Of a stretch of 64,000 nt of DNA, positions 1 to 9,798 are shown piece after piece; positions within the stretch are counted from its first letter, which is position 1, and every line of letters begins with the position of its first letter. The position numbers and the translations under genes are program-made. The notes beneath the pieces were generated by a model. The model was not told the DNA's origin. It searched no databases and saw only the letters and a program-made list of their open reading frames with translations. The DNA comes from Leuconostoc mesenteroides subsp. mesenteroides (GTDB taxonomy: Bacteria; Bacillota; Bacilli; Lactobacillales; Lactobacillaceae): the NCBI GenBank assembly GCA_009676745.1, contig CP046062.1, positions 1,225,501 through 1,289,500 on the forward strand, given 5' to 3'.

Positions 1-1
1 T

Positions 2-1048
2 GAACAAATCCGTATTAACGGGGAAATGATATCCAAAAGAGATTTTTTAAAATATTATGATCAGCTAGTTGTTCTTTTTAAACATCACGACGTGCCACTT
101 TATTATTTATCTTATTTTGAGTATTTTACGATTATCTCATTGCTGGCATTTGTTGATCAAAAAGTAGATTTGGTTATTTTTGAAACGGGGTTAGGTGGTC
201 TTTGGGATGCTACCAATGCGATTGAAACACCAATGTTAACTGTTTTTACTAAAATTAGTATTGATCATCAAAATTTGTTAGGCCATAATGTCGCCGAAAT
301 TGCTCAGAATAAGGCTGCTATTATCAAACCAGGTACATGGGTAATTGATTATCCTGGACAAGATATTGAAGCCAAAAAGGTATTAAGAGCACGAACAGAA
401 AAGGTTGGCGCACGTTGGTTCGAATATAAGCGGGATGAAATAATTATAGCTAATACCTCGCCATCCGGGCTTGATTTGATTATTAATGGCAAGAGTGGTT
501 ATTTCTTAAGTATGGCTGGCGCTTTTCAAGTTCATAATTTCAGTATCGTATTAAAAACAAAAGCGGCATTAATTGAAAAAGGATATCAATTTGACGCCGA
601 AAAGACTCGTAATGGTATTGCTAATGTGAAAATGTTGGGGCGAATGAATTATCATGCTGATAAAAACATTTTGTTTGATGCTGCTCATAATGTTGATGGC
701 ATGCAAGCATTAGTCTCTGCATTGAATTCCTGGCACTTAAAAATTAAGCCGACTTTGATTTTAGGTGTTCTCAAGGACAAAGATTATCATGAGATGCTGG
801 ATGAAATTATACCGTTTGTTCAGCGCGTCATTACTGTCACACCGAATAACAAAACAAGAGCATTATCTGCAGACGAATTGGCAACTGATATTTTATCGAA
901 CTATCCAAGTATTGAGGTTGAGATTGCCAATGATGCTTCTGCAGCTATCTCGCTTGCAATGCGTGTTCGTGAATCTTCTCAAGCATTGATTGTTGTTACT
1001 GGGTCATTCTACACGTTAAGCGCAATTCACAGGGAAGGTCGTATTTAG
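2..1048 (+). CDS. folC: Folylpolyglutamate/dihydrofolate synthase, 5' truncated by window edge
   Basis: Adds glutamate to (dihydro)folate using ATP, in the cytoplasm. The reading frame is open from base 2, so the true start lies upstream; the ATG at 26 is internal. About 70 N-terminal residues, including the ATP-binding loop, are missing compared with the usual 420-430 residues. Visible family signatures are FETGLGGLWDATN (normally ETGLGGRLDATN), the SIDHQNLLG segment, and LFDAAHNVDG of the C-terminal ligase domain. The C-terminal half is complete and ends at a normal stop. Family assignment is firm; whether it makes dihydrofolate, polyglutamate or both cannot be told. Confidence 0.9.
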   Translation, partial: EQIRINGEMISKRDFLKYYDQLVVLFKHHDVPLYYLSYFEYFTIISLLAFVDQKVDLVIFETGLGGLWDATNAIETPMLTVFTKISIDHQNLLGHNVAEIAQNKAAIIKPGTWVIDYPGQDIEAKKVLRARTEKVGARWFEYKRDEIIIANTSPSGLDLIINGKSGYFLSMAGAFQVHNFSIVLKTKAALIEKGYQFDAEKTRNGIANVKMLGRMNYHADKNILFDAAHNVDGMQALVSALNSWHLKIKPTLILGVLKDKDYHEMLDEIIPFVQRVITVTPNNKTRALSADELATDILSNYPSIEVEIANDASAAISLAMRVRESSQALIVVTGSFYTLSAIHREGRI

Positions 1049-1122
1049 TGCTAATTTAAAAATAATGTTGCGTATTAGTAACCTGAATCAATGACCTATT
1101 CACTTTTTGGGTTGTTAATATT

Positions 1123-1151
1123 TTGTGAAAATGTCTTTCTCATGTTAAAAT
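1123..1151 (+). promoter_or_regulatory. Promoter of dus
   Basis: TTGTGA (1123-1128), a 17-base spacer and TAAAAT (1146-1151) preceded by TG at 1143-1144, an extended -10. It sits 45 bases before the dus start. Confidence 0.6.
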
Positions 1152-1166
1152 GGGAGAGATATTTTT

Positions 1167-1196
1167 ATGAGTATGAAACTTTATGAGGCAAAATAA
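1167..1196 (+). CDS. Possible 9-codon leader ORF coupled to dus
   Basis: ATG at 1167 begins a nine-codon frame (MSMKLYEAK) with a fair Shine-Dalgarno, GGGAGAG at 1153-1159, eight bases upstream. Its TAA stop shares one base with the dus ATG (TAATG). It could be a translated leader that feeds ribosomes to dus by coupling. The peptide has no recognisable run of one amino acid, so classical attenuation is not suggested. It may also be chance. Confidence 0.3.
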   Translation: MSMKLYEAK

Positions 1197-2293
1197 TGTC
1201 AGAATTAAACCAAAACTTTTTCTGGGACGAAGTCGTTGCAAAAGTACAAAGTAATCACGAGAGTAAACAACCTTTTTTTAGTATGGCACCAATGGAAGCC
1301 GTAACCGATACAGTTTTTAGACGTGTTGTCGCCAAAGCAGCAGGACCAGACGTTTATTATACTGAGTTTACTAATGCTAGTTCAATGGTTCATCCTAAAG
1401 CCAAGTTTTCTGTTCAGGGGCGATTAGCAGTTGCTGAAGGTGAACAACAGCCAGTTGCACAGATATGGGGATCAAGACCGAATGAAATAGCTGGGTCAAT
1501 AGAAGTTTTAGCAGACATGGGTTATCAGGCTGTTGATATTAATATGGGTTGCCCAGATGGCACAGTGATAAAAAATAGTTCTGGCTCTGATTTGATTAGG
1601 CACCCTGAGTTAGCTGAAAAAATTATTGTTGCCGCACAAAGCGGTAGTTTACCGGTCTCAGTAAAAACAAGGCTGGGATTTTATAAACCAGAAGAGTTTA
1701 GAGAGTGGCTAACAATTATTTTGCGACATCAGGTAGCCGTTTTGACAGTTCATCTGCGCTCTCGTAAAGAGATGTCTAAAGCGCCAGCTCATTATGAATA
1801 TATTGATGAAATATTGGCAATGCGTGACGAAATAGCGCCCAATACATTAATACAAATTAATGGTGATATTAAAACTAGAGCACAGGGAATAGCATTAGTT
1901 CAAGAGCACCCAGGTATTGATGGTATTATGATTGGTCGAGGGATTTTTGAAAATCCGTATGCTTTTGAAAAGCAACCGCGACAACATACATTAGAAGAAT
2001 CAATTTCGTTGTTGAATCTACAGTTAGACTTATTTGATGAAGTTAGTGAAACCGTAACTACAAAGCATTTTGAGGCTTTGAAAAGATATTTTAAAATTTA
2101 CCTACGCGGTTTCGCTCATGCATCAGCATTGCGTCAAATGTTAATGGATACACATACAACGGCTGAGGTTCGGGAAATTTTAACCCGAGAATTGACCAAT
2201 GTTTATGCTGCAGTTGCTGATGATAAGCATATCTACCGTGATAATGCTGCTGCTAGTGCTGATATGGCATTGTCAGCAAATAACCACAAATAA
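1196..2293 (+). CDS. dus: tRNA-dihydrouridine synthase
   Basis: FMN enzyme that reduces specific uridines in the tRNA D-loop with NAD(P)H. The 365-residue protein has the flavin barrel motifs in order: MAPMEAVTDTVFRRV near residue 30, DINMGCP at 114-120 with the likely catalytic Cys119, QINGDI and IMIGRGIFENPYAF towards the end of the barrel, then a helical RNA-binding tail. Length is slightly above the usual 320-350. The start uses GAGG at 1185-1188. The segment after GCP (DGTVIKNSSGSDLI) departs from the common KxxxxGaGaaLL form, so it belongs to a divergent Dus branch; which tRNA position it modifies is unknown. Confidence 0.88.
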   Translation: MSELNQNFFWDEVVAKVQSNHESKQPFFSMAPMEAVTDTVFRRVVAKAAGPDVYYTEFTNASSMVHPKAKFSVQGRLAVAEGEQQPVAQIWGSRPNEIAGSIEVLADMGYQAVDINMGCPDGTVIKNSSGSDLIRHPELAEKIIVAAQSGSLPVSVKTRLGFYKPEEFREWLTIILRHQVAVLTVHLRSRKEMSKAPAHYEYIDEILAMRDEIAPNTLIQINGDIKTRAQGIALVQEHPGIDGIMIGRGIFENPYAFEKQPRQHTLEESISLLNLQLDLFDEVSETVTTKHFEALKRYFKIYLRGFAHASALRQMLMDTHTTAEVREILTRELTNVYAAVADDKHIYRDNAAASADMALSANNHK

Positions 2294-2303
2294 GAAAGTA
2301 ATT

Positions 2304-2335
2304 AAAAGTTTGTGCGACTATTGCACAGCTTTTTT
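2304..2335 (+). terminator. Intrinsic terminator after dus
   Basis: TGTGC (2311-2315) pairs with GCACA (2323-2327), extended by AAAAG/CTTTT across a small internal loop, followed by a T run ending at 2335. Confidence 0.6.
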
Positions 2336-2337
2336 AG

Positions 2338-2343
2338 TATAAT
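2338..2343 (+). promoter_or_regulatory. -10 box of murE, probable leaderless start
   Basis: A perfect TATAAT ends only six bases before the murE ATG at 2350. No Shine-Dalgarno is present between them. The distance is what is seen at leaderless genes. The -35 is poor (about 2314-2319). Confidence 0.5.
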
Positions 2344-2349
2344 GAAATT

Positions 2350-3822
2350 ATGAAATTAACAACTGAAACAATTCAAAATTTATTAGTGGCTCATAATCTA
2401 TTGTTGAATGCACCAGACGTTGATATGACGTTTGATTTTTTACACTATGATACGCGAGAAGTGCAAAAAAATACGTTATTTGTTATTAAGGGTGCCTTTA
2501 AAAGAACTTACTTGGATAATGTACATGGTATTACGGGATTAATTACAGAAACAAAAATTGATGTTGATTTACCGCAATGGCAAGTAACGAACGTTCAGAA
2601 GGCGTTATCGTTGCTATCAATGGCTTTTTTTGACTATCCACAGAAGCAGCTATGGATAGGTGCTTTTACGGGTACTAAAGGTAAAACGACTGCTGCTTAT
2701 TTTGCCTATACAATGTTGAAAGAGGCAACAAACAATCATACAGCTTTATTTTCCACAGTTGATCGCATTACCGGCCCGCAAGTATCCGATAAGAAAAAGT
2801 CCGATTTAACGACGCCTGAGTCGTATGAATTGTTTAAGGATATGCGTCAAGTTGTCGATAATGGTATGACTCATCTTGTGATGGAAGTGAGTTCACAAGC
2901 CTACCTTAAAAATCGTGTTTATGGACTTCGCTATGATGTAGGCGTCTTTTTGAATATATCCCCGGACCATATTGGCCCTAATGAGCACCCAACATTTGAA
3001 GATTATTTGGCACACAAATTGATGTTACTAGATCACTCAGATGAAGTAATTGTTAACGCTGAAACTGACCATTTTGATCAGATTTATACCTATGCTAAAA
3101 AAACGCATCATAAGGTTTATACATACAGCCATCAAATGTTTACTTCTGAAGAAAGTGCCATTCATGAAAGTAAGTTCACGGTTGTTAAGAGTGAATTCAA
3201 CGAGATGCTCGGTTCGTATCGTCTAAATGTTCCAGGGGACTTCAATGAATCAAACGCAATGGCAGCAATGATGTTAGTTGCTTTTGCCGGTGTTAAACAC
3301 CAATCGATGATGAAAGGCTTGGACGAAGTGTTTATTCCTGGTCGAATGCTTAGTTTGCCGATTAAAGGACATGGTGTTGCTTTCGTTGATTATGCGCATA
3401 ATTTTGTCTCCATGCGAGCCTTACTTAGCTTTGCACAAGCCCAATATCCAAATGGCAGAGTGCTTGTTGTAGTTGGTTCTCCAGGTAATAAGGGTGTTTC
3501 GAGACGTGCTGATTTTGGACACGTAGTGAGTGATTTGGCTGATGTAGTTTATTTAACCGCTGATGATCCACAATTTGAAAGTCCATTAGATATTGCACAT
3601 GAGATTGCAGCGCACATCAATAATGATAAATTAGAAGTGCATTATGAAATGGATCGTATTGCCGCCATCCATCAAGCGATTTCTGCTGCACATGAAAACG
3701 ATATTGTGATTGTTGCTGGTAAAGGTGAAGATCCCTATCAAAAAATAGACGGTGTTGATGTGCCTTATATTGGTGATTTCGCCGTTGTAAAAAAATTTAA
3801 AGACCAGATAAAGAACCTATAA
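2350..3822 (+). CDS. murE: UDP-MurNAc-L-Ala-D-Glu:L-lysine ligase (MurE)
   Basis: Adds the third residue of the peptidoglycan stem peptide to UDP-MurNAc-dipeptide in the cytoplasm with ATP. The 490-residue protein has the Mur ligase fold: N-terminal UDP domain, P-loop GTKGKTT at 108-114, and the C-terminal domain entered at DYAHN. The amino-acid selecting motif reads DDPQ at 405-408 instead of DNPR of diaminopimelate enzymes, which argues for lysine (inference). The start has no Shine-Dalgarno and lies just behind a -10 box. Its stop codon lies inside the terminator hairpin. The gene stands alone between dus and lplA. Confidence 0.9.
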   Translation: MKLTTETIQNLLVAHNLLLNAPDVDMTFDFLHYDTREVQKNTLFVIKGAFKRTYLDNVHGITGLITETKIDVDLPQWQVTNVQKALSLLSMAFFDYPQKQLWIGAFTGTKGKTTAAYFAYTMLKEATNNHTALFSTVDRITGPQVSDKKKSDLTTPESYELFKDMRQVVDNGMTHLVMEVSSQAYLKNRVYGLRYDVGVFLNISPDHIGPNEHPTFEDYLAHKLMLLDHSDEVIVNAETDHFDQIYTYAKKTHHKVYTYSHQMFTSEESAIHESKFTVVKSEFNEMLGSYRLNVPGDFNESNAMAAMMLVAFAGVKHQSMMKGLDEVFIPGRMLSLPIKGHGVAFVDYAHNFVSMRALLSFAQAQYPNGRVLVVVGSPGNKGVSRRADFGHVVSDLADVVYLTADDPQFESPLDIAHEIAAHINNDKLEVHYEMDRIAAIHQAISAAHENDIVIVAGKGEDPYQKIDGVDVPYIGDFAVVKKFKDQIKNL

Positions 3823-3834
3823 AGGTTCTTTTTT
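3811..3834 (+). terminator. Intrinsic terminator overlapping the murE stop
   Basis: AAGAACCT (3811-3818), loop ATAA, AGGTTCTT (3823-3830), then TTTT. The murE stop codon (3820-3822) is in the loop. Confidence 0.85.
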
Positions 3835-3875
3835 GCGCTGTAAACGCTAAAATTGCTCATTTTTTTGGAAACTAG

Positions 3876-3884
3876 TGGTACAAT
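3876..3884 (+). promoter_or_regulatory. Extended -10 promoter of lplA-pdh operon
   Basis: TGGTACAAT is an extended -10 element (TG-N-TACAAT). No good -35 lies 17 bases upstream, as is common with this promoter type. Start of transcription is expected near 3891. Confidence 0.55.
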
Positions 3885-3896
3885 TAAATTGTAAGG

Positions 3897-3910
3897 TGTA
3901 AGCGGTTACA
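3897..3910. promoter_or_regulatory. cre-like site (CcpA operator) before lplA-pdhABCD
   Basis: TGTAAGCGGTTACA fits the catabolite-responsive element consensus (TGnAAnCGnTnnCA) and is nearly palindromic. It lies just downstream of the predicted start of transcription, a position from which CcpA normally represses. Confidence 0.6.
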
Positions 3911-3927
3911 AAAAAGGAGCTGATGAT

Positions 3928-4938
3928 ATGCAATTTATTAATTACTTTAATCAAGATGCCTATACTAATATCGCTATGGATGCTTGGTTATTAAAAAATT
4001 TAAAACCAGAGAAACCAATTTTTGCATTATGGCAGAATAAAAAAGCGGTCATTGTTGGTGAAAATCAAAACACCTTTTCAGAGGTAAATCAGGCGTATAT
4101 AGCGTCAGAGAATGTTCAAGTTGTTCGTCGTGTTTCAGGGGGAGGCGCAGTTTATCATGATTTGGGCAATATTTGTTTTACATTTTTTGTTCCAGTTGCG
4201 ACTAGCGCCAATGTGGATTTTCATCGGTTTGTTAAACCAATGGCAGATGCTTTAGAGTCACTTGGCATACATGTTGATATCTCCGGACGGAATGATTTAG
4301 AGATTGAGGGAAAAAAGGTTTCCGGAAATGCCCAGAGATATGCGGGCGGCTATCTAATGCACCATGGCACATTACTCTGGGACACTGATGTGGATGCTAT
4401 GGTACGTTCTCTTAACGTGGCTGACGAAAAATTCATATCTAAAGCGGCTAAATCAGTTCGTGCTCGTGTTGGCAACATCAAAGATTATGCACCTGAAGGG
4501 TTAACTATTAGTACATTTATTGATCAGTTGAAATATTATTTAACAGACCAGGGTAAAGACACTGAATATGTGTTGAATGAAGAACAAAAAGCCGCTATCA
4601 AAAAGATGCGCGATGAAAAGTTTTCACAGTGGTCATGGAATTACGGAAAAAGCCCACAGTTTATGTATAATAATCATGCTAAATATAGTGGTGGGGCAAT
4701 TGATGTACAAATTGATGTTAACAATGGTGATATTACAGATATAAACTTTACAGGAGACTTTCTAGGGGTTAGAGATTGGCGTGAAATAAAATCAGCATTC
4801 ATTGGTATACCATTTACTCATGATGCAATTGCCGAAGTACTTGATAGAAATAAAGATGGGCAATACTTTGGAAGTATCACCAACGATGAGCTTTTAGAAA
4901 CATTCTTTCAGAAAGATGAGGTAAAAATAAATGGCTGA
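3928..4938 (+). CDS. lplA: Lipoate-protein ligase A
   Basis: Activates free lipoate with ATP and attaches it to the lipoyl lysine of E2 subunits. The 336-residue protein shows the family signature RRVSGGGAVYHDLGN at 67-81 and a conserved SGNAQ segment with the nearby lysine, followed by the C-terminal accessory domain (residues about 250-336), so it is a full-length two-domain LplA. AAAGGAG stands ten bases before the start. It overlaps pdhA by eight bases, placing scavenging of lipoate in the same mRNA as the enzyme that needs it. Confidence 0.92.
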   Translation: MQFINYFNQDAYTNIAMDAWLLKNLKPEKPIFALWQNKKAVIVGENQNTFSEVNQAYIASENVQVVRRVSGGGAVYHDLGNICFTFFVPVATSANVDFHRFVKPMADALESLGIHVDISGRNDLEIEGKKVSGNAQRYAGGYLMHHGTLLWDTDVDAMVRSLNVADEKFISKAAKSVRARVGNIKDYAPEGLTISTFIDQLKYYLTDQGKDTEYVLNEEQKAAIKKMRDEKFSQWSWNYGKSPQFMYNNHAKYSGGAIDVQIDVNNGDITDINFTGDFLGVRDWREIKSAFIGIPFTHDAIAEVLDRNKDGQYFGSITNDELLETFFQKDEVKING

Positions 4939-6067
4939 CATAACAGCAACAAATAAGCAAATACTTGACTTTAATTATCAGCTAACTGCGCAAGCCGACA
5001 GTTTTCCAACATTAAGTGTATTAGATAATACTGGAAAAATTGTTGATAATGAAGCGTTTGAGCGTGCTGAGTTGTCTAATGATGACCTAATCAATATTCT
5101 AAAACGCATGATTTTAAGTCGACAATTAGATATTCGTTCAACAAAGTTAGCTAAGCAAGGAAGATTTGGATTTTTTGCACCAACAGCTGGTCAAGAAGCA
5201 TCGCAGATGGCTTCCTCTTATGCTTTTACTGATGATGATTGGCTAATGCCGGGTTATCGTGACATCCCGCAAATTGTTATGAAGGGATGGCCGATTTGGA
5301 AGGCAATTTTGTGGTCCCGTGGGCATGTTTTAGGGAATGTATACACTACCGAAGACGATAAACCTGTAAATTCATGGATGCCACAGATTATCATTGGGGC
5401 TCAATATGTGGAGGCAGCTGGTATTGGATTGGGGTTGAAAAAACGTAAGAAAAACGCAGTCGTGTATGCTTATACAGGTGACGGTGGTACATCGCAGGGA
5501 GATTTTTATGAGGGTATAAATTTTGCCGGAGCGTATCACGCTAATGCAGTGTTCTTTGTTCAAAATAATGGTTACGCTATTTCTACACCACGCGCTGTGC
5601 AAACAGCAGCACCGCATTTAGCTGCAAAAGGTTGGGCGGCTGGATTACCAAGCTTAGTAGTCGATGGAAACGATCCAATCGCTGTCTATTTGGCTTCTAA
5701 AGAGGCTCGTTCATGGGCGGTAAATGGTAATGGCCCTGTGCTAATTGAAACGATTACTAATCGTTTGGAGGCTCATTCGACAGCCGGAGATGATCCGCTA
5801 CGTTACCGAACGAAAGATGATATTGAAGAATGGTGGGAAAAAGAACCACTTATTCGTATGCGTAAGTTATTGCAGGATCAGGGTATTTGGAACGAAAAAC
5901 AAGAAGATGATTACGTAAAAGAAGTTAATCAACTAATTGATGACCAAATTAAGATTGCAGATAATGTCGACAAACAAAAAATTTCTAACTTTATTAAAAA
6001 TACACTCGAAGTCCCAAGTCAAGCAATGAAAGAGCAAATAGCTAAGTTTGAAAGCGAGGGAAAGTAA
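4931..6067 (+). CDS. pdhA: Pyruvate dehydrogenase E1 component, alpha subunit
   Basis: Thiamin-diphosphate dependent decarboxylation of pyruvate as part of the PDH complex; forms a heterotetramer with PdhB. The 378 residues include the ThDP/Mg motif beginning GDGG at 183-186 and ending at the NN of [11 protein letters not shown], and the family segment [13 protein letters not shown]. The E1-alpha regulatory serine loop is present in bacterial form ([12 protein letters not shown]). Start overlaps lplA by eight bases, with GAGG upstream in the lplA coding region; pdhB follows after one base. Confidence 0.93.
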   Translation: MADITATNKQILDFNYQLTAQADSFPTLSVLDNTGKIVDNEAFERAELSNDDLINILKRMILSRQLDIRSTKLAKQGRFGFFAPTAGQEASQMASSYAFTDDDWLMPGYRDIPQIVMKGWPIWKAILWSRGHVLGNVYTTEDDKPVNSWMPQIIIGAQYVEAAGIGLGLKKRKKNAVVYAYTGDGGTSQGDFYEGINFAGAYHANAVFFVQNNGYAISTPRAVQTAAPHLAAKGWAAGLPSLVVDGNDPIAVYLASKEARSWAVNGNGPVLIETITNRLEAHSTAGDDPLRYRTKDDIEEWWEKEPLIRMRKLLQDQGIWNEKQEDDYVKEVNQLIDDQIKIADNVDKQKISNFIKNTLEVPSQAMKEQIAKFESEGK

Positions 6068-6068
6068 C

Positions 6069-7049
6069 ATGGCTGTGAAAAGTTATATCGATGCCATCCG
6101 TGAAGCAATGGACTTGGCATTGGAAAAAGATGATGATGTGATTATATTTGGTGAAGATGTTGGAAAAAATGGCGGTGTTTTCCGTGCCACTGATGGTCTT
6201 CAAGCTAAATATGGCGAAGATCGTGTATTTAATACACCTTTAGCAGAATCAGGTATAGGTGGTATGGCAATTGGTCTGACTACTCAAAATTATCGTCCAA
6301 TTATGGAAATTCAATTCTTTGGCTTTCTATTTGAAGTAATGGATTCGATAGCAGGTCAAATGGCACGAAATCGTTTCCGGTTTAATGGTACACGAAGCAT
6401 GCCAATTGTTGTCCGTTCTCCTTATGGTGGCGGAACTAAAACGCCAGAAATGCATGCTGATAATTTAGAGGGCATGGTAGCACAAATCCCTGGTATCCGG
6501 GTTGTGATGCCAGCAAATCCCGCCGACGCAAAAGGGTTGCTACTAAGTTCTATTGCATCCAATGATCCAGTTGTATTTTTAGAAAATTTACATTTGTATA
6601 GATCATTGAAAGGTGAGGTACCGGAAGGATACTACACAACACCATTAGATAAAGCTGCAATTGCACGCGAAGGAGATTATATATCAATCATTTCGTATGG
6701 CGGTGGTGTACCCGTTGCCTTGAAGGCTGCGGAAGAATTATCTAAGAACGGTATTTCAGCTGAGGTGCTAGATCTTCGTACAGTTTCACCACTCGATATT
6801 CAATCAATCGGAGAAACAGTTGCTAAAACAGGCCGAGTAGTTGTTGTTCAAGAAGCACAACGAATGGCAGGTGTTGGTGCCGCAGTTATGAGTGAAATTT
6901 CTGAACGATTTATTTTGAGTTTAAAAGCACCTATCGGTCGAGTAGCTGCACCAGACTCTGTTTATCCATTTGGGCAAGCAGAAAACGATTGGATGATTAA
7001 GTCTGACGATGTTGTGGCCAAAGTAATGGAGGTTGTAAATTATGACTGA
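6069..7049 (+). CDS. pdhB: Pyruvate dehydrogenase E1 component, beta subunit
   Basis: Partner of PdhA in the E1 heterotetramer; it completes the ThDP site and carries the transketolase C-terminal domain. The start at 6069 is preferred to the upstream in-frame codon at 6048 because GAGGG stands at 6056-6060 and the family begins at this point ([14 protein letters not shown]); this gives 326 residues, the usual size. Motifs [27 protein letters not shown] and EIQFFGF are typical. It overlaps pdhC by eight bases. Confidence 0.94.
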   Translation: MAVKSYIDAIREAMDLALEKDDDVIIFGEDVGKNGGVFRATDGLQAKYGEDRVFNTPLAESGIGGMAIGLTTQNYRPIMEIQFFGFLFEVMDSIAGQMARNRFRFNGTRSMPIVVRSPYGGGTKTPEMHADNLEGMVAQIPGIRVVMPANPADAKGLLLSSIASNDPVVFLENLHLYRSLKGEVPEGYYTTPLDKAAIAREGDYISIISYGGGVPVALKAAEELSKNGISAEVLDLRTVSPLDIQSIGETVAKTGRVVVVQEAQRMAGVGAAVMSEISERFILSLKAPIGRVAAPDSVYPFGQAENDWMIKSDDVVAKVMEVVNYD

Positions 7050-8337
7050 GATTTTTAAGATGCCAGATATTGGCGAAGGTATGGCGGAAGGAGATATTAC
7101 TTCTTGGCTAGTTAAAGTTGGTGATACGATAACGGCTGATGACCCAGTTGCAGAAGTGCAAAATGACAAACTGATTCAAGAAATTTTGTCTCCTTATACT
7201 GGTCAAGTGACAAAACTATTTGTTGATGCCGGAACAACGGTTGAGGTTGGTGATCCATTAATTGAGTTTGATGGTGACAGTAGTGGTGAAAACAATCTCG
7301 ATAACAGTCAAGTTTCACAATCAAGTATCTCTTCAAATGTTGTAGAGACAGAAAACAGCACACCTCAAAATACAATTATTAATGAAAACAATGCTGTTCA
7401 AGTGGCAAATGGACGTGTATTGGCAATGCCATCAGTACGCCATTTAGCCTATGAGAAAAATATAGATTTAACAAAAGTACCAGCTACTGGTCGCCATGGC
7501 CATGTTACATTGGCAGACGTTGAAAACTTCCAAGAATTAGATAGTTCAGCATCTACTCAACCGAAAATGTCAACCACATCTCAACATGAGCCGTCTGTAG
7601 CTGCTTATGAGAAAAATGAATCAGCTCCAGTATTACGTGAAGGCCGTCAACCAATGACACCAGTACGTAAGGCAATAGCCAAGGCGATGGATACGCAAGT
7701 TGCTATTCCAACAGTGACAAATTTTGACTCTGTTGATGTTAGAAAATTGGTTGATCACCGTAATGCGTTTAAGGAAATAGCTCGAGATGACAAGGGGCTG
7801 CGTTTAACATACCTAGCCTATGCTGTTAAAGCGTTGGCAGCTGTCGCAAAGAAATTCCCAGAATTAAATGCTAGTGTTGACATGAAGGCACAGGAAATTG
7901 TTTATCACGATGATGTTAATATGGGTATCGCTGTGGATTCTCCTGCTGGTTTGTTTGTGCCAGTCATTAAGAACGCAGATCGAAAATCTATTTTCACAAT
8001 TGCGCAAGAAATAACTGATCTTGCTGAATCAGTTCGTGATGGGTCAATTACGTCTAACCAAATGCAGGGCGGAACAATCACAATTTCTAACCTTGGTTCG
8101 GCTCGAGGTACTTGGTTTACACCAATCATTAACGGAAAAGAAGTAGCTATATTAGGATTAGGTTCAATCTTAAAAGAACCTATTGTCAATGATGACGGAG
8201 AGTTAGCCGTGGGCCGGAATATGAAATTGTCATTGACCTATGATCATCGTTTGATTGATGGCATGTTAGGACAGTCGGCTCTGAATTATTTGAAGCAGTT
8301 GTTATCTGATCCGGCCTATATGTTGATGGAGGTATAA
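7042..8337 (+). CDS. pdhC: Pyruvate dehydrogenase E2 (dihydrolipoamide acetyltransferase)
   Basis: Core of the PDH complex; the swinging lipoyl arm carries the acetyl group to CoA. Domains in order: one lipoyl domain (1-80) with the lipoylated lysine at about residue 43 in QNDKLIQE, a Ser/Asn/Gln-rich linker, a peripheral-subunit binding domain (about 130-167), a second linker, and the acyltransferase domain from about 200 with the catalytic signature YDHRLIDG, His402 and Asp406. Having a single lipoyl domain is usual in Firmicutes. It is the expected substrate of the LplA encoded at the head of the operon. Confidence 0.94.
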   Translation: MTEIFKMPDIGEGMAEGDITSWLVKVGDTITADDPVAEVQNDKLIQEILSPYTGQVTKLFVDAGTTVEVGDPLIEFDGDSSGENNLDNSQVSQSSISSNVVETENSTPQNTIINENNAVQVANGRVLAMPSVRHLAYEKNIDLTKVPATGRHGHVTLADVENFQELDSSASTQPKMSTTSQHEPSVAAYEKNESAPVLREGRQPMTPVRKAIAKAMDTQVAIPTVTNFDSVDVRKLVDHRNAFKEIARDDKGLRLTYLAYAVKALAAVAKKFPELNASVDMKAQEIVYHDDVNMGIAVDSPAGLFVPVIKNADRKSIFTIAQEITDLAESVRDGSITSNQMQGGTITISNLGSARGTWFTPIINGKEVAILGLGSILKEPIVNDDGELAVGRNMKLSLTYDHRLIDGMLGQSALNYLKQLLSDPAYMLMEV

Positions 8338-8339
8338 TT

Positions 8340-9749
8340 ATGGTTGTTGGCGCACAAGCACGTGAAATAGACACAGTAGTTATTGGATCTGGCCCTGGTG
8401 GTTATGTTGCTGCTATTCGGGCTGCCGATCTTGGAAAAAAAGTCGTTATTATCGAGCGTGATAATATTGGTGGTGTTTGTTTAAATATTGGCTGTATTCC
8501 ATTAAAGGCATTAATTAATGTCGGTCATCGATACCGTGAAGCAACTGAGGAAACACCGTTTGGATTAATCACTTCTGGTGCCACACTAGACTGGCAACAG
8601 ACACAAAATTGGAAACAAAATAAGGTGGTACACACACTAACTTCCGGTGTAGAGATGTTATTAAAAAAACATCATGTTGAAATTGTTAAAGGAGAGGCAG
8701 TATTCAATGACAATGAGACCGTGAATGTTTTACAAGAGGATGGTCATGAATTATTGCAGTTTAACAATGCGATAATTGCTACAGGCTCGAGGCCAATTGA
8801 AATTCCAACTATTCCGTTTGGTGGACGCATTGTTGACTCTACAGGTGCTTTAGCTTTTACCGAAATACCAAAAAAATTAATTATCATCGGTGGTGGCGTT
8901 ATTGGGTCTGAGATTGGCGGTGCTTATGCTAATTTAGGCGCACAAGTAACCATTATTGAGGGTTTGGATCATACATTGAACGGTTTTGATTCGGAAATGA
9001 CGAAACCAGTATTAGATGATTTTAAAGCTCATGGTGGTGTGATTGTGACATCTGCAATAGCTAAGAAAGCAACACAAACTGATACGGAAGTGACGTTGGT
9101 CTATGAGGCAGACGGTAAGGAGCAAAGTATTACCGGCGATTACCTTCTAGTAGCTGTGGGACGTCGCGCCAATACTGATGGCCTGGGTTTAAACAACACC
9201 GATATCAAAGTAGACAGCAAAGGTTTGATTATAAAAGATGATACAATGAGAACGAGTGTACCGCACATATATGCCATTGGTGACATAGTTGCGGGGCCAC
9301 AGCTGGCTCATAAAGCAAGTTTTGAAGGTAAAATAGCTGCTGCGGCTATCGCGGAAGATGCACAAGCACGTGATTTACATTACTCATTACCGTCTGTAGC
9401 CTATACGCAGTATGAATTAGCAACAACTGGAGAAACGCCAGATTCTGTCAAAGTGAATCATTTGGATGCAAAAATTTCAAAGTTCCCGTTTGTCGGTAAT
9501 GGTCGTGCTATTTCTATGGATCAAGCTGTCGGTTTTGTACGGCTGATTAGTGATAAGAGTAGCAATGCCTTAATTGGTGCGCAGGTTGTTGGCCCTGCTG
9601 CATCGGACTTGATTTCCGAGTTGTCTTTAGCGATCGAAAATGGTTTGACAACGAAGGATATTTCATTGACAATACACCCACATCCAACACTCGGTGAAGC
9701 TATTATGGATGCAGCTGAGTTAGCTGATGGGTTACCAATTCATATTTAA
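8340..9749 (+). CDS. pdhD: Dihydrolipoamide dehydrogenase (E3)
   Basis: FAD enzyme that reoxidises dihydrolipoamide and makes NADH. The 469 residues show the FAD-binding GSGPGGY near residue 17, the redox disulfide GGVCLNIGC (Cys47, Cys52), the NAD-binding GGGVIGSE, the second FAD motif HIYAIGDI, and the C-terminal active-site TIHPHPTLGEA with the His-Glu pair. It starts two bases after pdhC stops. With lplA and pdhABC it makes a complete PDH operon. Confidence 0.95.
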   Translation: MVVGAQAREIDTVVIGSGPGGYVAAIRAADLGKKVVIIERDNIGGVCLNIGCIPLKALINVGHRYREATEETPFGLITSGATLDWQQTQNWKQNKVVHTLTSGVEMLLKKHHVEIVKGEAVFNDNETVNVLQEDGHELLQFNNAIIATGSRPIEIPTIPFGGRIVDSTGALAFTEIPKKLIIIGGGVIGSEIGGAYANLGAQVTIIEGLDHTLNGFDSEMTKPVLDDFKAHGGVIVTSAIAKKATQTDTEVTLVYEADGKEQSITGDYLLVAVGRRANTDGLGLNNTDIKVDSKGLIIKDDTMRTSVPHIYAIGDIVAGPQLAHKASFEGKIAAAAIAEDAQARDLHYSLPSVAYTQYELATTGETPDSVKVNHLDAKISKFPFVGNGRAISMDQAVGFVRLISDKSSNALIGAQVVGPAASDLISELSLAIENGLTTKDISLTIHPHPTLGEAIMDAAELADGLPIHI

Positions 9750-9798
9750 GTGCAAAATGCATGTTGAGTTTAAGATTAAAAGATGGCGGGGGTAACTA

